The translations under genes were made by a program, and so were the position numbers. A model generated the notes under the pieces. That model was not told where the DNA came from and made no database searches. It was given only the letters and a program-made list of their open reading frames with translations. A DNA stretch of 64,000 nt from Brevibacterium spongiae (GTDB lineage Bacteria; Actinomycetota; Actinomycetes; Actinomycetales; Brevibacteriaceae), in the NCBI RefSeq assembly GCF_026168515.1, contig NZ_CP093443.1, positions 2,790,001 to 2,854,000 of the forward strand. The letters run 5' to 3'. Shown one piece after another: positions 10,493 to 20,085 of the stretch (position 1 is the first letter of the stretch; each line of letters starts with the position of its first letter).

Positions 10493-10521
10493 ATTATGAT
10501 TCAAACGCTACCAAACTACAA
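10493..10521 (-). promoter_or_regulatory. Promoter of the nuclease-like gene
   Basis: Minus strand TTGTAG, a 17-bp spacer and CATAAT (10493-10498), which matches TATAAT at five positions. The ATG at 10486 begins seven bases after the hexamer, so the transcript is probably leaderless. Confidence 0.55.
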
Positions 10522-10582
10522 TAAACTGTATAGCAATGCTCATCGCCTGCTCTCGCGAATAGCTCGCCGCGCATTATCAGCC

Positions 10583-10634
10583 TGGTGAACCTGCAACAGC
10601 TCGGCCCCTGCACCGAGCTGTTGCAGGTTCACCA
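10583..10634. repeat. Palindromic element, copy 2
   Basis: A perfect 22-bp inverted repeat with an eight-base loop, almost identical to 9400-9457. The position that is a T-G wobble in copy 1 is a C-G pair here, a compensatory-type difference that suggests the hairpin itself is maintained. Confidence 0.9.
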
Positions 10635-10730
10635 AGCTGGTATCGAATCGCGCGGCGGTCGCTCAAGCCGTACTCGGGCGCCCGGCTCCCAACTGGTCGT
10701 GGAGGGCATTCTCCGACGGCAGTGACCAGG

Positions 10731-11345
10731 TCACTCGCTGATCAGCGGCACGAACCGGTACCAGCCGTGCCGAGTGATCGTCAGTTCGTCTGTGTCGCGC
10801 CCGCCACGGACGGCTCGGAGCATCTCCCCCGCGACGGGAACGACCATCGTGGCGCCGACGGCCAGCTGATCGACGATCTCGTCGGGCAGTGAGTCGGCAC
10901 CGGCGGAGACGAGGATCCGGTCGAACGGGGCCTCAGCCGGGAGTCCGAGGGCACCTGGGGCGGCTTCGTGGATAGCCACCTCGGCGAGGGTCTCGCGGTC
11001 TGCGAACTCGGCGGTGACGGCCTCGATTGCTTCCCGCGAGGATTCGACGAGCTGCGCATGCCGTTCGACGCCGACCACTCGCCCGGTCGGACCGACGAGG
11101 ACGGCAAGCAGCATCGAGGTCCACCCGGAGCCTGATCCGAGGTCGAGGACGGTGTCGCCCGGCTGCGGATCAAGCAGGCGGAGCATGTCCGTAACGGTGC
11201 GCGGCTGCGAATTCGTCTGTCCGTGCCCGATCGGCAGGGGTACATCGTCGGAGGCGTTCCGGCGTTCCGCCACCGGCAGGAACGGTTCGCGCGGAATCCG
11301 GGCGAACGCCTCGGCGATTCGATCGTGCGGCGCCTCCGATGACAT
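10731..11345 (-). CDS. pcm: Protein-L-isoaspartate O-methyltransferase
   Basis: 204 residues from the ATG at 11345, chosen because GGAGGA lies five bases upstream. The methyltransferase uses S-adenosylmethionine to repair isoaspartyl residues. Motif I is VLDLGSGSGWTSMLLA (about residues 69-84), and the preceding segment IGHGQTNSQPRTVTDML matches the family's substrate-site signature (usually G.GQT.S.P..V..M). It diverges from apt, which starts 89 bp away on the other strand. Confidence 0.85.
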   Translation of the reverse strand: MSSEAPHDRIAEAFARIPREPFLPVAERRNASDDVPLPIGHGQTNSQPRTVTDMLRLLDPQPGDTVLDLGSGSGWTSMLLAVLVGPTGRVVGVERHAQLVESSREAIEAVTAEFADRETLAEVAIHEAAPGALGLPAEAPFDRILVSAGADSLPDEIVDQLAVGATMVVPVAGEMLRAVRGGRDTDELTITRHGWYRFVPLISE

Positions 11346-11422
11346 GGTTCCTCCGATCCCCAGAGATCTCCTGCCCTTCCCATTGTGCCGGTACATGCGG
11401 AGGGCGCAATGCCGCCACCGAG

Positions 11423-11428
11423 TATCGT
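11423..11428 (+). promoter_or_regulatory. -10 element of apt (leaderless start)
   Basis: TATCGT followed by six bases and the GTG start. No Shine-Dalgarno sequence is visible. Confidence 0.5.
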
Positions 11429-11434
11429 TGTGCC

Positions 11435-11953
11435 GTGACTCAATCTGATCTTGACCGCGCCCAGAGCCTCATCACCTCGATTCCGGACTATCCCGAACCG
11501 GGAGTGATCTTCCGCGACATCTCCCCGCTGCTGGCCGATGGTCCGGCGATGCGGGCCGTCACCGAGGCGCTCATCGCACCGTTCGCCGGACAGTTCGATA
11601 TCGTCGGCGGACTCGAAGCCCGCGGCTTCCTCTTCGCCGGTGCGATCTCCGCAATGACGGGCGTCGGAATCCTGCCGATCCGCAAGGCCGGAAAGCTCCC
11701 CCGCCCGGCAGCCGCTGTGTCTTACACGCTCGAATACGGCACCGCCACCATCGAAGGCCCCGATGTCCTGAAGAAGGGCGAGCGCGTCCTCCTCATCGAT
11801 GACATCCTCGCCACCGGAGGAACGCTCACAGCTGCTCAATCACTGGTCGCCGATCTCGGCGCCGAAGTCATCGGCTCAGCCGTCGTCCTTGAGCTCACCG
11901 CGCTCGGCGGACGCGAGCACACGGGCGAGGTTCATACCCTCTTCGCGGAGTGA
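11435..11953 (+). CDS. apt: Adenine phosphoribosyltransferase
   Basis: 172 residues. It converts adenine and PRPP to AMP in purine salvage. The PRPP-binding motif VLLIDDILATGGT (about residues 112-124) and the N-terminal PDYPEPGVIFRDISPLL segment are diagnostic. I chose the GTG at 11435 instead of an upstream in-frame ATG because family homology starts here and a -10 hexamer is placed for a leaderless transcript. Confidence 0.93.
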   Translation: MTQSDLDRAQSLITSIPDYPEPGVIFRDISPLLADGPAMRAVTEALIAPFAGQFDIVGGLEARGFLFAGAISAMTGVGILPIRKAGKLPRPAAAVSYTLEYGTATIEGPDVLKKGERVLLIDDILATGGTLTAAQSLVADLGAEVIGSAVVLELTALGGREHTGEVHTLFAE

Positions 11954-11977
11954 GACGCCTCAACTGACTCAGACGCC

Positions 11978-12430
11978 TCAGCCGATACGGATGAGGCTGT
12001 CGCCCGCATCGATCGGCCCCGCCTCGGCGACGCTCAGGTCCTCGACGTCGGCTTCGAGGACGACGACCGGTACGACCACGGACTTCTCTGCCTGCCGTGC
12101 GGCAGCCAGGTCCCAGACGATGATCTCGTCACCGGCCTCGACCTGCTGCCCGGCCTCGGCGCGGAGGGTGAAACCTGCGCCTCCCAGATGGACTGTGTCG
12201 ATGCCCAGGTGGACGAGCACTCCCTGATCGGGCCGGTGGGAGATGACGAATGCATGAGGTTTGAGGCTCGTCAGCTTTCCAGAGACGGGCGCCGTGACCG
12301 TCAGCGTCGCACCCTCACCGGGGTCGATGGCAGCTCCGGGACCGACGAGCGCCTTTGCGAATACCGGGTCGGGAACGCCCGTCAGGGGCACCACCGTGCC
12401 GGTGATGGGTGCAGCGATTGTGACTGCCAT
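11978..12430 (-). CDS. PTS glucose/GlcNAc-family IIA protein
   Basis: 150 residues of the Glc-type EIIA family, a soluble phosphocarrier between HPr and IIB. The active-site His lies in VLVHLGIDTV (about residue 81). The start is the ATG that begins MAVTIAAPITGTVV, as in other IIA proteins; an upstream TTG eight codons earlier is possible. IIB lies upstream on the same strand and IIC starts nearby on the other strand. In Streptomyces the GlcNAc PTS is likewise split into Crr, NagF and NagE2. The sugar here is not determined. Confidence 0.88.
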   Translation of the reverse strand: MAVTIAAPITGTVVPLTGVPDPVFAKALVGPGAAIDPGEGATLTVTAPVSGKLTSLKPHAFVISHRPDQGVLVHLGIDTVHLGGAGFTLRAEAGQQVEAGDEIIVWDLAAARQAEKSVVVPVVVLEADVEDLSVAEAGPIDAGDSLIRIG

Positions 12431-12553
12431 AGTCAGCAGGCCGCCTTTCTCCAAAATCAGAAATATTTCGCCTAGACTGACCTCAGAGTACAGACAAGGC
12501 TCACTGTCGACCAGAAGTTGCTCACCGGCGAGCAGAGGAGACGAAGACGTGAC

Positions 12554-12787
12554 TCAGCCCATGAGGTCTTCGATGTCATCGACGAGGTTGTCGGCCTCCG
12601 GACCGACGACGACCTGGACCGCGCTGCCCTGGACCACCACACCGAAGGCACCGGCTGCGGTGAGCGCCTGCTCATTGACGAGCGAGTCATCGTCGACCTC
12701 GACCCGCAGCCGGGTGATGCACGCTTCGATGTCGTCGATGTTGTCGGCACCGCCCAGGCCGGCGAGGATCTGCGCTGCTTTGTCCAT
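12554..12787 (-). CDS. PTS glucose/GlcNAc-family IIB protein
   Basis: 77 residues, a stand-alone EIIB domain whose phosphorylated Cys lies in IDDIEACITRLRVEV (about residue 24). The ATG at 12787 has GAAGGTG upstream. In-frame starts further upstream (ATG 12802) have a badly spaced ribosome site. It lies 123 bp upstream of IIA, and its start faces the IIC gene across about 156 bp that hold a palindrome and a duplication. Confidence 0.85.
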   Translation of the reverse strand: MDKAAQILAGLGGADNIDDIEACITRLRVEVDDDSLVNEQALTAAGAFGVVVQGSAVQVVVGPEADNLVDDIEDLMG

Positions 12788-12849
12788 GTCTGTCACCTTC
12801 ATCTCCGGCGCTGATGCGCCGGCGTCGATTTCACGTTCTGCGATCTGCG

Positions 12850-12873
12850 TCACAAGTCTACGGCGACTCGTGA
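12850..12873. promoter_or_regulatory. Candidate operator between divergent PTS genes
   Basis: An inverted repeat, TCACAAGTC - six bases - GACTCGTGA, with eight of nine positions paired, lying between IIB and IIC. Placement and symmetry fit a repressor site serving both directions. It does not clearly match the DasR consensus. Confidence 0.35.
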
Positions 12874-12885
12874 CCGACTGCCCCA

Positions 12886-12965
12886 CTTCCGAGGAGGAAT
12901 CCGATGGCCATCCCATCCGCTGAGGCTTCCGAGGAGGAATCCGATGGCCATCCCATCCGCTGAGG
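12886..12965 (+). repeat. Perfect 40-bp tandem duplication of the IIC ribosome site and start
   Basis: Two identical 40-bp copies (12886-12925, 12926-12965), each holding GAGGAGG and ATGGCCATCCC. Since 40 is not a multiple of three, the first ATG (12904) opens a 19-codon frame (MAIPSAEASEEESDGHPIR) that ends at 12963, just inside the real gene. Confidence 0.95.
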
Positions 12966-14314
12966 CACCGAAGAAACGCAGGAAGGCGATACCGGGATTC
13001 GCCCAACTCCAACGCATCGGCCGCTCTCTCATGCTTCCGATCGCTGTCCTGCCTGCCGCGGCCCTGCTGATGCGCTTCGGTCAGCCGGACATGCTCGGTG
13101 CAGACGGACTCGGCCAGTTCGCAAGTTGGCTGCTGCCGGTGGCGACGGTCTTCGCGGCCGCTGGTTCTGCTCTGTTCGACAACCTGCCGTTGATCTTCGC
13201 CGTCGGTGTGGCCATCGGATTCGCGAAGAAGGCCGACGGCTCCACCGCGCTGGCCGCGGTCGTCGGGTATATGGTCCTCACCGGAGTCTTCACGGCCATG
13301 TCTCCGAGCTTCGGCTCGGACAACGGCGAGGGTGAGAACGTCATCAACTTCGGAGTGCTCGGCGGAATCGTCGTCGGCATCATCACCGCCCTGCTCTATC
13401 AGCGCTATCACCGGATCAAACTGCCGACCTACCTCGGTTTCTTCGGCGGTCGTCGTTTCGTTCCGATCGTCACCGCGGTCGCGTCGATGGTCATTGCCGT
13501 GGTCATGGCCCTGATCTACCCCGTCTTCGACGCTCTCATCAACAAGGGCGTGGGCGGCTTCCTCATGGAGCACGGAGCCAATCCGGGCACCGGGTTCGTC
13601 TTCGGCACGATCAACCGCCTCCTCATCCCCTTCGGGCTGCACCACCTGCTGAACAATCTGCCGTGGTTCCAGCTGGGTTCGTGCACGACCGCATCGGGAG
13701 ACACCGCGCACGGCGACATCACCTGTTTCTTCTCCGGCGCGGACGGCACGGCGGACTGGACGGGATCGTTCATGACCGGGTTCTTCCCGATCATGATGTT
13801 CGCCCTTCCGGCCGCGGCCCTGGCCATCTATCACACCGCCCATCCGAACCGCCGCAAGGTCGTCGGCGGCATCATGCTCTCGGTGGCGCTGACCTCTTTC
13901 GTCACCGGTATCACCGAGCCGCTCGAATACGCCTTCGCCTATGTCGCATTCCCGCTCTACGCGGTCCACGCCGTGCTCACCGGCACGTCGTTTGTGGTGG
14001 TGAATGCACTCGGAATCAAATCCGGATTCGGCTTCTCGGCCGGTGCGCTGGACTATCTGCTCAACCTCGGTCGAGCGTCCGAACTCTCCGGCGGCATCGG
14101 GCCCGTCCTGCTCCTGCTCGTCATCGGCCTGGCCTACGCCGTCATCTACTACTTCCTGTTCCGCTGGGCGATCATCAAGTTCAACCTGCATACCCCGGGT
14201 CGCGAAGACGAAACCGACACCGGCACGGGTGCTCCGTCGGTCTTCGACGAGGCCCAGATCGCTGCCGAGGAATCCACGGGCAAGAAACGCGCACAGGACG
14301 AAGGCAGAAGCTGA
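12944..14314 (+). CDS. PTS glucose/GlcNAc-family IIC permease
   Basis: 456 residues. An EIIC membrane protein with about ten hydrophobic segments and family hallmarks: LMLPIAVLPAAALLMRFG near the N-terminus, PFGLHHLLNNLPWFQLG and the ITEPLEYAFAYVA loop (sugar site, with the conserved Glu). It lacks fused IIA and IIB domains. The length and inserted loop near SCTTASGDTAHGDITCFF fit NagE-type IIC. The second of two duplicated ATGs is the true start. The soluble partners are divergent at 11978-12787. Confidence 0.88.
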   Translation: MAIPSAEAPKKRRKAIPGFAQLQRIGRSLMLPIAVLPAAALLMRFGQPDMLGADGLGQFASWLLPVATVFAAAGSALFDNLPLIFAVGVAIGFAKKADGSTALAAVVGYMVLTGVFTAMSPSFGSDNGEGENVINFGVLGGIVVGIITALLYQRYHRIKLPTYLGFFGGRRFVPIVTAVASMVIAVVMALIYPVFDALINKGVGGFLMEHGANPGTGFVFGTINRLLIPFGLHHLLNNLPWFQLGSCTTASGDTAHGDITCFFSGADGTADWTGSFMTGFFPIMMFALPAAALAIYHTAHPNRRKVVGGIMLSVALTSFVTGITEPLEYAFAYVAFPLYAVHAVLTGTSFVVVNALGIKSGFGFSAGALDYLLNLGRASELSGGIGPVLLLLVIGLAYAVIYYFLFRWAIIKFNLHTPGREDETDTGTGAPSVFDEAQIAAEESTGKKRAQDEGRS

Positions 14315-14337
14315 AGGAATGTTCCGGGCCTCGGTGA

Positions 14338-15261
<924 letters not shown>

Positions 15262-15311
15262 CCCCGTCAGCAATACCTCGCCGAGGCGGCCCTCCCCTAG
15301 TCTGGACCGCT

Positions 15312-15365
15312 GAGAACGACGAAGCCGCCGAAGAGTTCCGACTCTCCGGCGGCTTCGTCGTTCTC
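15312..15365. terminator. Bidirectional terminator
   Basis: A perfect 19-bp stem (15312-15330 with 15347-15365), prolonged by AGAGT/ACTCT above one mismatch. It sits between two convergent genes, the aldo/keto reductase and benzoylformate decarboxylase. Confidence 0.85.
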
Positions 15366-15393
15366 GGTCAGGCGTTCATTCCGCCGGTTGTCC

Positions 15394-17013
15394 TCAGGCG
15401 CCGAGGACAACGGCGTCGATGAGCACCGGTCCGTCGGCCTGCAGCGCTTCCCGGTAGGCGGCGTCGAACTCCTCGCGAGTCGTCGTCCGGCTGGCCGGAA
15501 CACCGTATCCCTGTGCCAGGGAGACGAAGTCGATCGTGCCCAGGGTCAGGCCCGGGGTGTCCGGGACTCCCATGCGCTCTGCGAATCCGGACAGCGCACC
15601 GTATCCGGAGTTGTTGACGATGACGAAGATCGTCTTCGTGCCCAGCTGAGCGGCCGTGTACAGAGCCGTGAGCCCGTAGTTCGCAGAACCGTCGCCCACG
15701 GTGGCGACAACGGTCTTCTCCGGGTCGCCGAGGGCCATGCCGACGGCGACCGGCAACCCGAAGCCCAGTCCTCCCGAGGCCGGGAAGTGATACATTCCGG
15801 GCCGGTCGATGACGATCCGCTCGAGGTAGTCGAGGTCGAGGGTGGTCGTCTCATTGACGTAGACGACACTGTCGTCGACGTGCTCGTTGAGGACATCGAG
15901 CACCTCGGTGCCGGCCATCCCCTGCTCCGATCGGGCAGGAGCGGTGACGGTTCGGGACCCGCGGTCGCCTCGGCGAGTTCCTCGATCGGTCGTCGCCTCC
16001 GCGAGGTCGGCGAGCGCACCGGCGACATCGGCGACGACGGCGCGGCCGAACGGTGCCCGCGTCGCCTCCCGTGGATCCTGGGTGATCTGGATGACCTCGG
16101 TGCCCGGCTCCAGGTAGTTCGCCGGTTCCCAGCGGTGGTATCTGAAGGTGGCGGCGCCCATGACGAGGACGACGTCATGGCCGGACAGTCGGTCGCGCAC
16201 CGATCGGATTCCAGGCACCAGCACGCCTTCGAAGTTCGGGTGGGTCGTGGGGAACGGGCACCGCGTCGGTGAGGGTGCGACGTAGACGGAGGCGTTCAGG
16301 CGCTCGGCCAGCACCACCGCGTCCTCATAGACCGTCGGATCAGCGACGGCCGCGGCATCGACCTGCGGGCCGAGGACGAGGGCTGGATTCTGCGCCCCGT
16401 CGAGGACGTCGGTGAGTTCGCCGCGCAGCGAATCCGGCATGGTTCCTGCCGTCGTCACCGAACGCTTCGCCAACAGTTCGTCATCGGCAAGTGCTGGCTC
16501 GTCCCAGTCGTCGAGGGGGACGGACACGTAGACGGGCCCGCTCGGTTCGGTGGCTGCCTCGAATGCGGCCTGCGACAGGGTGCGCGGCACGTCGGTGGCC
16601 GACAGCGGCTCGTGTGAGTATTTCACCAGCGGGGCGGGCAGAGTCGAGGCGTCGACATTGGCCAGCATCGTCTCCTGGCCGACGGTTCGGCGAACCTGCT
16701 GACCAGCGAGGACGACGAGCGGAACGTGGCCGTAGTGGGCGTTCGTCAGGGCGCCCATGCCATTTCCCGACCCCGAGGCGGCATGCAGGTTGACCAGCGC
16801 GGGCCGTCCGGTGGCGCGTGCGTATCCTTCGGCCATGCCGACGACGACCTGCTCGTGCAGACCGAGGATGAAGCGGAAGTCGTCACCGAGCCCGGCGAGG
16901 AACGGCAGTTCGTTCGAGCCCGGGTTGCCGAAGATCGTCGTCATCCCGTGGGCACGAAAGACCTCCAGACTCGCGTCGAGGACTGTCTTCTCACCTTCGG
17001 GCTGATCGGCCAT
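15394..17013 (-). CDS. mdlC: Benzoylformate decarboxylase (ThDP-dependent)
   Basis: 539 residues. It resembles Pseudomonas BFD closely at diagnostic points: GNPGSNELPF (catalytic Ser), GLHEQVVVGMAEGYA (His), FRYHRW (second active-site His) and the ThDP motif GDGSANYGLTALYTAAQ. BFD turns benzoylformate into benzaldehyde and CO2; other branched or aromatic 2-oxoacids are possible. AGAGG precedes the ATG. No other mandelate genes are nearby, but a 2-hydroxyacid dehydrogenase gene lies just upstream on the same strand. Confidence 0.8.
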   Translation of the reverse strand: MADQPEGEKTVLDASLEVFRAHGMTTIFGNPGSNELPFLAGLGDDFRFILGLHEQVVVGMAEGYARATGRPALVNLHAASGSGNGMGALTNAHYGHVPLVVLAGQQVRRTVGQETMLANVDASTLPAPLVKYSHEPLSATDVPRTLSQAAFEAATEPSGPVYVSVPLDDWDEPALADDELLAKRSVTTAGTMPDSLRGELTDVLDGAQNPALVLGPQVDAAAVADPTVYEDAVVLAERLNASVYVAPSPTRCPFPTTHPNFEGVLVPGIRSVRDRLSGHDVVLVMGAATFRYHRWEPANYLEPGTEVIQITQDPREATRAPFGRAVVADVAGALADLAEATTDRGTRRGDRGSRTVTAPARSEQGMAGTEVLDVLNEHVDDSVVYVNETTTLDLDYLERIVIDRPGMYHFPASGGLGFGLPVAVGMALGDPEKTVVATVGDGSANYGLTALYTAAQLGTKTIFVIVNNSGYGALSGFAERMGVPDTPGLTLGTIDFVSLAQGYGVPASRTTTREEFDAAYREALQADGPVLIDAVVLGA

Positions 17014-17108
17014 TGTGCCTCTGCTTTCGTTTTGCGTGCTCTCGCGGTGGGGCGACGAGGGATGGCGTCCCTCTCACCTCACCATAGCCGTGGCTCATAC
17101 GTTCCGGC

Positions 17109-18050
17109 TCAGCCGATCACGCGGATCGGCTCTCCCGAAATCCAGGCGGCGATGTCCTCGACAGCCTGCGTGAAGAAGATTCGGTAGGTGTCTTCGGTGA
17201 CGTAGCCCAGGTGCGGGGTGAGCACGGTGCGCGGTGTGCTGCGCAGTCGATGGTCGACCGGCAGCGGTTCTTCGTCGTGGACGTCGAGTCCCGCGCCGCG
17301 GATCCCGCCGGCTTCCAGCACGGTGATGAGCGCATCGGTGTCGACGAGTCCCGCGCGGGAGGTGTTGACGAGGATGCTGCCTGGCTTCATCGCCTCGAGT
17401 TCCGCAGCTCCGACGAGTCCTCGGCTGCGTTCGCTCAGCTTGTAGTGGATGGAGACCACGTCCGCGGTGGAGAAGAGTTCGTCCTTGCTCACTGCTCGCA
17501 CGCCCAGGCCGTCGGCCCGTTCGGCGTCGAGGTTCTGGCTCCACGCCACGACCTCCATACCGAAGGCCGCTCCGACTCGTGCGACCTTCGTTCCCAGACG
17601 TCCCAGACCGACCACGCCGAGGCGGTGCCCGTCGAGGTCTCCACCGACCGTCGACTGCCAGCCGCCGCCTCGGACAGCGGCGTCCTCGGCCGGGATGCTG
17701 CGCAGGACCGAAAGGATGAGTCCCCAGGTCAGTTCCGGTGTCGCCGAGGTGGTCGACTCGGTTCCGCAGACCACGATCCCCTGCGATCGCGCCGCCTCCA
17801 CGTCGATGGAGGCGTTGACCCTCCCCGTGGTCACGAGCAGACGCAGGTCCGGCAGCCGTTCCAGCCGACCGTCGGTGAAGGCGGTTCTCTCACGCATCGC
17901 CACAACCACCTCGGCGCCGTGGAGGACCTTCACCAGGTCATCGTCGTCGACGATGGGGCGCGAGATGAACTCGACGTCGGCGTCGAGGGCGTTCCAGTCC
18001 GCGAATGTGGCTGCCACCTCTTGAAAATCATCGAGAACGACGATGCGCAA
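17109..18050 (-). CDS. D-isomer-specific 2-hydroxyacid dehydrogenase
   Basis: 313 residues. The NAD-binding motif GLGRLGTKVARVGAAFGMEV, catalytic Arg in VNTSRAGLVDTDAL, Glu in LDVHDEEPLP and His in LTPHLGYVT are all present. The start is TTG: AGGAGG lies seven bases upstream and the protein homology begins LRIVVLDD; the frame upstream of that is non-homologous. The substrate is unknown. With the downstream decarboxylase it could process a 2-oxo/2-hydroxy acid pair, which is inference from position. A GAGGGA/TCCCTC hairpin (17056-17072) follows. Confidence 0.85.
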   Translation of the reverse strand: MRIVVLDDFQEVAATFADWNALDADVEFISRPIVDDDDLVKVLHGAEVVVAMRERTAFTDGRLERLPDLRLLVTTGRVNASIDVEAARSQGIVVCGTESTTSATPELTWGLILSVLRSIPAEDAAVRGGGWQSTVGGDLDGHRLGVVGLGRLGTKVARVGAAFGMEVVAWSQNLDAERADGLGVRAVSKDELFSTADVVSIHYKLSERSRGLVGAAELEAMKPGSILVNTSRAGLVDTDALITVLEAGGIRGAGLDVHDEEPLPVDHRLRSTPRTVLTPHLGYVTEDTYRIFFTQAVEDIAAWISGEPIRVIG

Positions 18051-18091
18051 GTTTCCCCTCCTGAATTCGTGTGACCTACATCCTAGAGCCG

Positions 18092-18136
18092 ATCGCCGAG
18101 GCGGTGCAGACGTGACGTCTGCACCGCCTCGGCGAT
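18092..18136 (-). terminator. Perfect 21-bp hairpin after ilvD
   Basis: Arms 18092-18112 and 18116-18136 with a three-base loop. Each arm contains CGCCGAGGCGG, a word found at several other intergenic sites in this window. It lies 71 bp past the ilvD stop. It has no T-run, so it may act as a terminator or as an mRNA 3' stabiliser. Confidence 0.7.
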
Positions 18137-18206
18137 GGTGGATTCGGCCCGTGCCGCTGAGCGTCACCCGGGGGCGACCGGAGTCAGCAACGGACCTTGA
18201 GCTGGA

Positions 18207-19919
18207 TCAGAAGCAGACTGCACCCTTCGACGCCGACTGCACGAGCTTCGCGTACTTGCCGAGCACGCCGGTGAGGCGATGGTTGTCCGGGATCGTCCAG
18301 GACTTGCGACGCTCGGCCAGCACCTCCTCGTCGACGTGGAGCTCGATCGAGCGGGCCGCGATGTCGACGGTGATCTTGTCACCGTCCTCGACGAGCGCGA
18401 TCGGGCCGCCGTCGACCGCCTCGGGGGCGATGTGGCCGATGCACAGACCGGTCGAACCGCCGGAGAAGCGGCCGTCGGTGAGCAGCAGGACGTCCTTGCC
18501 GATACCCGCGCCCTTGATGGCGCCGGTGATCGCGAGCATCTCGCGCATTCCGGGTCCGCCCTTGGGTCCTTCGTAGCGGATGACGACGACGTCGCCCTTC
18601 TTCAGTTCGCCGTTCAGCACGGCATCCATCGCCGGCTTCTCCTGGTCGAAGACGCGAGCGGTGCCTTCGAAGACATCGGCGTCGAAGCCCGCGGACTTCA
18701 CGACGGCACCCTCGGGCGCCAGCGATCCCTGCAGCACGGTGAGGCCACCGGTGGCGTGGATCGGGTTGTTGAGGGCACGCAGGATCTTCCCGTCCGGATC
18801 CGGCGGGTTGATCGACTCGAGGTTCTCGGCCACGGTCTTGCCGGTCACGGTCAGGCAGTCGCCGTTGAGCAGACCGGCGTCGAGGAGGGCCTTCATGATC
18901 ACGGGTACGCCGCCGATCTTGAAGACGTCGTTCATCACGTACTGGCCGAAGGGCTTGACGTTGCCCAGGTGCGGAACCTTGTCGCCGATGCGGTTGAAGT
19001 CATCGAGATCGAGCTCCACTCCGGCCTCGTGGGCGATGGCCAGCAGGTGGAGGACCGCGTTCGTCGAACCGCCGAAGGCCATGACCACAGCGATCGCGTT
19101 GTGCAGCGATTCGCGGGTGATGATGTCCTTCGTGGTGATGCCCTGGCGCAGCATGTTGACGACTGCCTCGCCGGACTTGCGGGCGAACATCGTGCGGTTG
19201 CGGTGGATGGCCGGCGGTGCGGCCGAACCCGGCAGGGACATGCCCATGGCCTCGGCGGCCGAAGCCATCGTGTTCGCGGTGTACATTCCGCCGCAGGCAC
19301 CCTCACCGGGGCAGACGGCGCGCTCGATGGCGTCGACGTCCTTCTGGGACATGGTGCCCGCACGGCAGGCGCCGACAGCCTCGAAAGCGTCGATGAGGGT
19401 GACTTCCCTCTCCGAGCCGTCCTCCATCTTCGCGGTTCCGGGCATGATCGAACCGTTGTAGAGGAAGACGCTCGAGAGCCCGAGGCGGGCGGAGGCCATG
19501 AGCATACCGGGGATCGACTTGTCGCAGCCGGCCATGAGCACGGAGCCGTCGAGGCGTTCGGCGCTCATCACGGTCTCCACGGAGTCGGTGATGACCTCAC
19601 GGGAGACCAGCGAGTAGTGCATTCCCTCGTGGCCCATCGAGATCCCGTCCGAGACGGAGATGGTGCCGAATTCCAGGGGGAAGCCACCGGCCTCGTGGAC
19701 GCCTTCCTTGGCGGCCGAACCGAGACGCTGCAGCGACATGTTGCAGGGGGTGATCTCGTTCCACGAGGTCGCGATCGCGACCTGCGGCTTCACCCAGTCG
19801 TCGTCGCCCATGCCGACGGCGCGCAGCATGCCGCGTGCGGCGGTGGCCTCGAGGCCGTCCGTGACATCGCGAGAACGGGGTTTGATGTCGGGAGTGGTGT
19901 TGTCTGTATCGATGCTCAT
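18207..19919 (-). CDS. ilvD: Dihydroxy-acid dehydratase
   Basis: 570 residues. It dehydrates dihydroxy-isovalerate and -methylvalerate, the step after IlvC. The Fe-S ligand Cys motifs are [22 protein letters not shown] and [15 protein letters not shown]. The C-terminal SGG...[10 protein letters not shown] motif is present. It is separate from the ilvBNC operon, about 13 kb away. The ATG is six bases after a TAGCAT -10 element with no ribosome-binding site, so the transcript is probably leaderless. Confidence 0.96.
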   Translation of the reverse strand: MSIDTDNTTPDIKPRSRDVTDGLEATAARGMLRAVGMGDDDWVKPQVAIATSWNEITPCNMSLQRLGSAAKEGVHEAGGFPLEFGTISVSDGISMGHEGMHYSLVSREVITDSVETVMSAERLDGSVLMAGCDKSIPGMLMASARLGLSSVFLYNGSIMPGTAKMEDGSEREVTLIDAFEAVGACRAGTMSQKDVDAIERAVCPGEGACGGMYTANTMASAAEAMGMSLPGSAAPPAIHRNRTMFARKSGEAVVNMLRQGITTKDIITRESLHNAIAVVMAFGGSTNAVLHLLAIAHEAGVELDLDDFNRIGDKVPHLGNVKPFGQYVMNDVFKIGGVPVIMKALLDAGLLNGDCLTVTGKTVAENLESINPPDPDGKILRALNNPIHATGGLTVLQGSLAPEGAVVKSAGFDADVFEGTARVFDQEKPAMDAVLNGELKKGDVVVIRYEGPKGGPGMREMLAITGAIKGAGIGKDVLLLTDGRFSGGSTGLCIGHIAPEAVDGGPIALVEDGDKITVDIAARSIELHVDEEVLAERRKSWTIPDNHRLTGVLGKYAKLVQSASKGAVCF

Positions 19920-19925
19920 GCAGGC

Positions 19926-19931
19926 ATGCTA
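19926..19931 (-). promoter_or_regulatory. -10 element of ilvD (leaderless start)
   Basis: Minus-strand TAGCAT, six bases, ATG. The -35 region is not convincing. Confidence 0.5.
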
Positions 19932-19956
19932 CGCCCGATTTCAGCATCCGCACGCC

Positions 19957-20002
19957 GGACTCTCGCATGGTGGAACCACTTCTGGGCACCATGCGAGAGT
20001 CC
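19957..20002. repeat. 16-bp inverted repeat upstream of ilvD
   Basis: GGACTCTCGCATGGTG (19957-19972) and its complement (19987-20002), with a 14-base loop. It lies between the stop of the upstream dehydrogenase gene and the ilvD promoter. It could be that gene's terminator or an operator for ilvD. Confidence 0.6.
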
Positions 20003-20085
20003 AGCCGCGAGGCCGTGTTCCGGCCCTGCTTAGGTCAGATTCGCGTGACCTATTGCCGGCGCCTCGGGCCCCAGCTCACGGCGTC

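Noticed and set aside
12904-12963. The 19-codon frame from the first duplicated ATG as a functional leader peptide
   Set aside because: Its sequence is just the duplicated IIC start read on out of frame, with no regulatory codon run or hairpin. It is treated as a by-product of the duplication.
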